Shown here piece by piece: positions 20,950 through 22,289 of a stretch of DNA of 22,289 nt (the first letter of the stretch is position 1; every line of letters begins with the position of its first letter). This DNA comes from CAYMND01 sp964465065. GTDB taxonomy: Bacteria; Acidobacteriota; Aminicenantia; UBA2199. The position numbers and the translations under genes were made by a program. The notes under the pieces were generated by a model that was not told the origin of the DNA, ran no database searches, and saw only the letters and a program-made list of their open reading frames with translations. The stretch is from assembly GCA_964465065.1 (NCBI GenBank), contig CAYXHZ010000051.1:1-22289 (forward strand). Direction: 5' to 3'.

Positions 20950-22112
20950 CAGCGTTTTGAATTTTTGATCGCCTCGGTCTCCATGCCCATCCAGCTGACC
21001 TTGACCCGCTCCGCGGCGGCGTCCCGGGCGAATTTGAACTTGAATACCTCTTCCAGGCCGTTGATGATGTATTCGTCATCGGACAAGGGCAGCATCTCTA
21101 CAGGTTCCAGGAAGCCCGGCACCTCGGCCAGGATTTTCCCGTCAGTCAGACGGACAGACAAGCTATACCCCGAAAACATACCTGAAAACGGGTAGTCGCC
21201 AGCCCAGGAGGCGGCCATTTCTGCGTTCAGGGCCACGACTTTGTAAGGGGCCAGCCGCTCGCTCATGGCTTTCTCGATCTCCCGCCTGTAGGCCTTGGCG
21301 GCGTGGTTCTCTGAAAAGAGCGATGCGAGTTCGATGACCCGTTTTCCCTGGTGCAGTTCCTGGTCAAGGTCGATCAGCACTTCGTTTTCGAAGTCGTGAA
21401 AGTGGAAGAGGTGGATCGTTCCGTTTTTAAGATCGCAGATATTGCTGTACTGTGTCGGATATTTGCCTTCCTGGTGGGTGGCGGCCAAAATGCGTCGCAT
21501 GAGCGTCACATCCATGCGTCGCTCATGCTCCACCATCTGTCGGCCGATGCAATACCGTGAATCCGTGGCTTGATCCCCGGCCGTTTCGGATTGTCTGAAA
21601 TTGGTCACCAGCTGCCAGGGTCCGTGCTTGCGGATGATGGCCCGGGCCTCGATGATGACCGAGTTGCCGTTTCTGTCGGCGAAAAACTGCTGGGCTCCGG
21701 CAAGTCCCGATCGGTCGTAGCGCTCGAATAGGTCGATCACTTCCTCGACGCTGCGGCAGGTTTCCATGGCCTTCTGGGCTAGATCCCCCGGATAGATTTC
21801 CTTGCCCGGTTCCGGTGCGAGTTCCAGAGGTTTGACGGCATATCCGTCAAAGAAAAGACCCTGGTCGTTCATGCCGCCCTGGTAGCCGCCCTCGGCGAAC
21901 CCGAAGTAAACCCGGCCGAATTTTCCGGTTTCGGCGGGCAGGTACCAGATGCGCGAGAACGGACTCATCCAGTCTTCGTTGTTGCCCACCATGGCCAACT
22001 TGTCCTGGCTATAGAAAAGTCCGGTGCAGGCCGGCAATGAGGATAAAGCTCCCCATAACACATGGACAGACAGGAACAACAATAATCGTTTGAACGGACT
22101 GTATCTCGTCAT
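20949..22112 (-). CDS. Exported Ntn-hydrolase (linear amide C-N hydrolase type) with DUF3471-like tail
   Basis: 387 residues from the ATG at 22112, chosen because AGGAG lies six bases upstream. A signal peptide (residues 1-28) ends in SLPA just before Cys29, so cleavage would expose an N-terminal Cys nucleophile (CTGLFYSQ), as required in this superfamily. VGNNEDW (42-48) matches the conserved G-N-x-D-W region of choloylglycine/penicillin V acylase-like enzymes. MNDQGLFFDGY and the later SNICDLKNGTIHLFHFHDFE are also family-like. Such enzymes cleave linear amide bonds, for example bile-salt conjugates, penicillin V or N-acyl-homoserine lactones; the substrate here is unknown. After about residue 295 comes a beta-rich segment (WAGDYPFSGMFSGYSLSVRL to the end) resembling DUF3471 tails of beta-lactamase-like hydrolases. 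It stands alone and is flanked by GGGAC palindrome copies on both sides. Confidence 0.87.
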   Translation of the reverse strand: MTRYSPFKRLLLFLSVHVLWGALSSLPACTGLFYSQDKLAMVGNNEDWMSPFSRIWYLPAETGKFGRVYFGFAEGGYQGGMNDQGLFFDGYAVKPLELAPEPGKEIYPGDLAQKAMETCRSVEEVIDLFERYDRSGLAGAQQFFADRNGNSVIIEARAIIRKHGPWQLVTNFRQSETAGDQATDSRYCIGRQMVEHERRMDVTLMRRILAATHQEGKYPTQYSNICDLKNGTIHLFHFHDFENEVLIDLDQELHQGKRVIELASLFSENHAAKAYRREIEKAMSERLAPYKVVALNAEMAASWAGDYPFSGMFSGYSLSVRLTDGKILAEVPGFLEPVEMLPLSDDEYIINGLEEVFKFKFARDAAAERVKVSWMGMETEAIKNSKR

Positions 22113-22252
22113 GATCATCTCCTCGCCTTTGCGGTCTCTTCGATCAAATGCAACATGCTTCTTATACACCAATCCGCTTGGTTTTGAATCGGGAATGTTT
22201 TCCTAAAAAATGAAATTGAGAAAAAGGGCATTGATTTGATGTGTCAGGGGAC

Positions 22253-22273
22253 GTTAGGGGACAGTCCCTTTTT
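22253..22273. repeat. Palindromic repeat GGGAC-A-GTCCC, copy 3
   Basis: The core is at 22258-22268 with a TTA left flank and a TTTTT right flank. A partial extra unit (AGGGGAC, 22246-22252) precedes it directly. It lies upstream of the Ntn-hydrolase gene, so that gene is bracketed by copies 2 and 3. The remainder of 22113-22289 shows no gene. Confidence 0.85.
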
Positions 22274-22289
22274 GATCGAAGGTATGTTT

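Noticed and set aside
1..22289. CRISPR array, tRNA or rRNA genes, prophage or defence islands
   Set aside because: I looked for spaced direct repeats, cloverleaf-type elements and known defence or phage proteins and found none that can be supported.

Overview
This window looks like a metagenome-type scaffold from a Gram-negative (diderm) bacterium. It carries two 100-N blocks (4849-4948 and 18196-18295) that mark gaps of unknown size. Most of it is GC-rich and densely coded. An ADP-heptose-type (GT9) glycosyltransferase, a predicted beta-barrel protein and several exported proteins point to an outer membrane. The combination of an archaeal-type valyl-tRNA synthetase, a Y_Y_Y/reg_prop sensor kinase, a six-bladed-propeller lipoprotein-like protein with a GQGPGD motif and a membrane LuxR regulator fits Acidobacteriota/Aminicenantes-like lineages. 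That assignment is inference from gene content and no marker gene settles it.

Layout. 1-1577 is a more AT-rich accessory patch: decayed ORFs, a small conserved-type soluble protein (437-724), an orphan membrane protein (897-1358) and a pair of 20-nt direct repeats resembling an IS21-type element end. 1725-2717 (minus) is a membrane-bound LuxR-type regulator whose reading frame continues 48 codons beyond its amber stop. 2826-3820 is a two-gene unit, a small unknown protein overlapping a SAM methyltransferase. 3821-4848 (minus, 5' end lost in the gap) is a membrane protein, and 4949-5517 (5' end lost in the same gap) is the manganese exporter MntP. 5697-8354 is valS. 8355-11510 (minus) is a large periplasmic-propeller histidine kinase, divergent from a GT9 glycosyltransferase (11667-12791), which is followed by a hairpin terminator. 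12923-14110 is a LysN-like aminotransferase followed closely by a B12-binding-domain radical SAM protein (14140-15609).

The right part is all on the minus strand. An EamA exporter (15623-16459) lies downstream of a strong terminator. An ECF sigma operon (17573-18142 sigma, 17104-17589 membrane anti-sigma-like, 16547-17101 exported protein) has a GGAAT-N16-CGTT promoter that looks autoregulatory. Then come a beta-barrel-like protein running into the second gap (18296-19449), a six-bladed-propeller protein (19525-20721) and an exported Ntn-hydrolase of the linear-amide C-N hydrolase type with a DUF3471-like tail (20949-22112).

No tRNA, rRNA, CRISPR array or intact transposase is visible. The most interesting non-genic signals are: five genes whose start codon lies only 6-9 nt after a good -10 box or at the predicted ECF start site, suggesting leaderless mRNAs; three copies of a GGGAC-A-GTCCC palindrome, one at the edge of an assembly gap; a long inverted repeat overlapping both a stop codon and the next gene's -35 box; and the in-frame open extension of the LuxR gene. 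I do not see a clear multi-gene system that I can call new. The ECF trio and the propeller/barrel pair are the best candidates for uncharacterised units.
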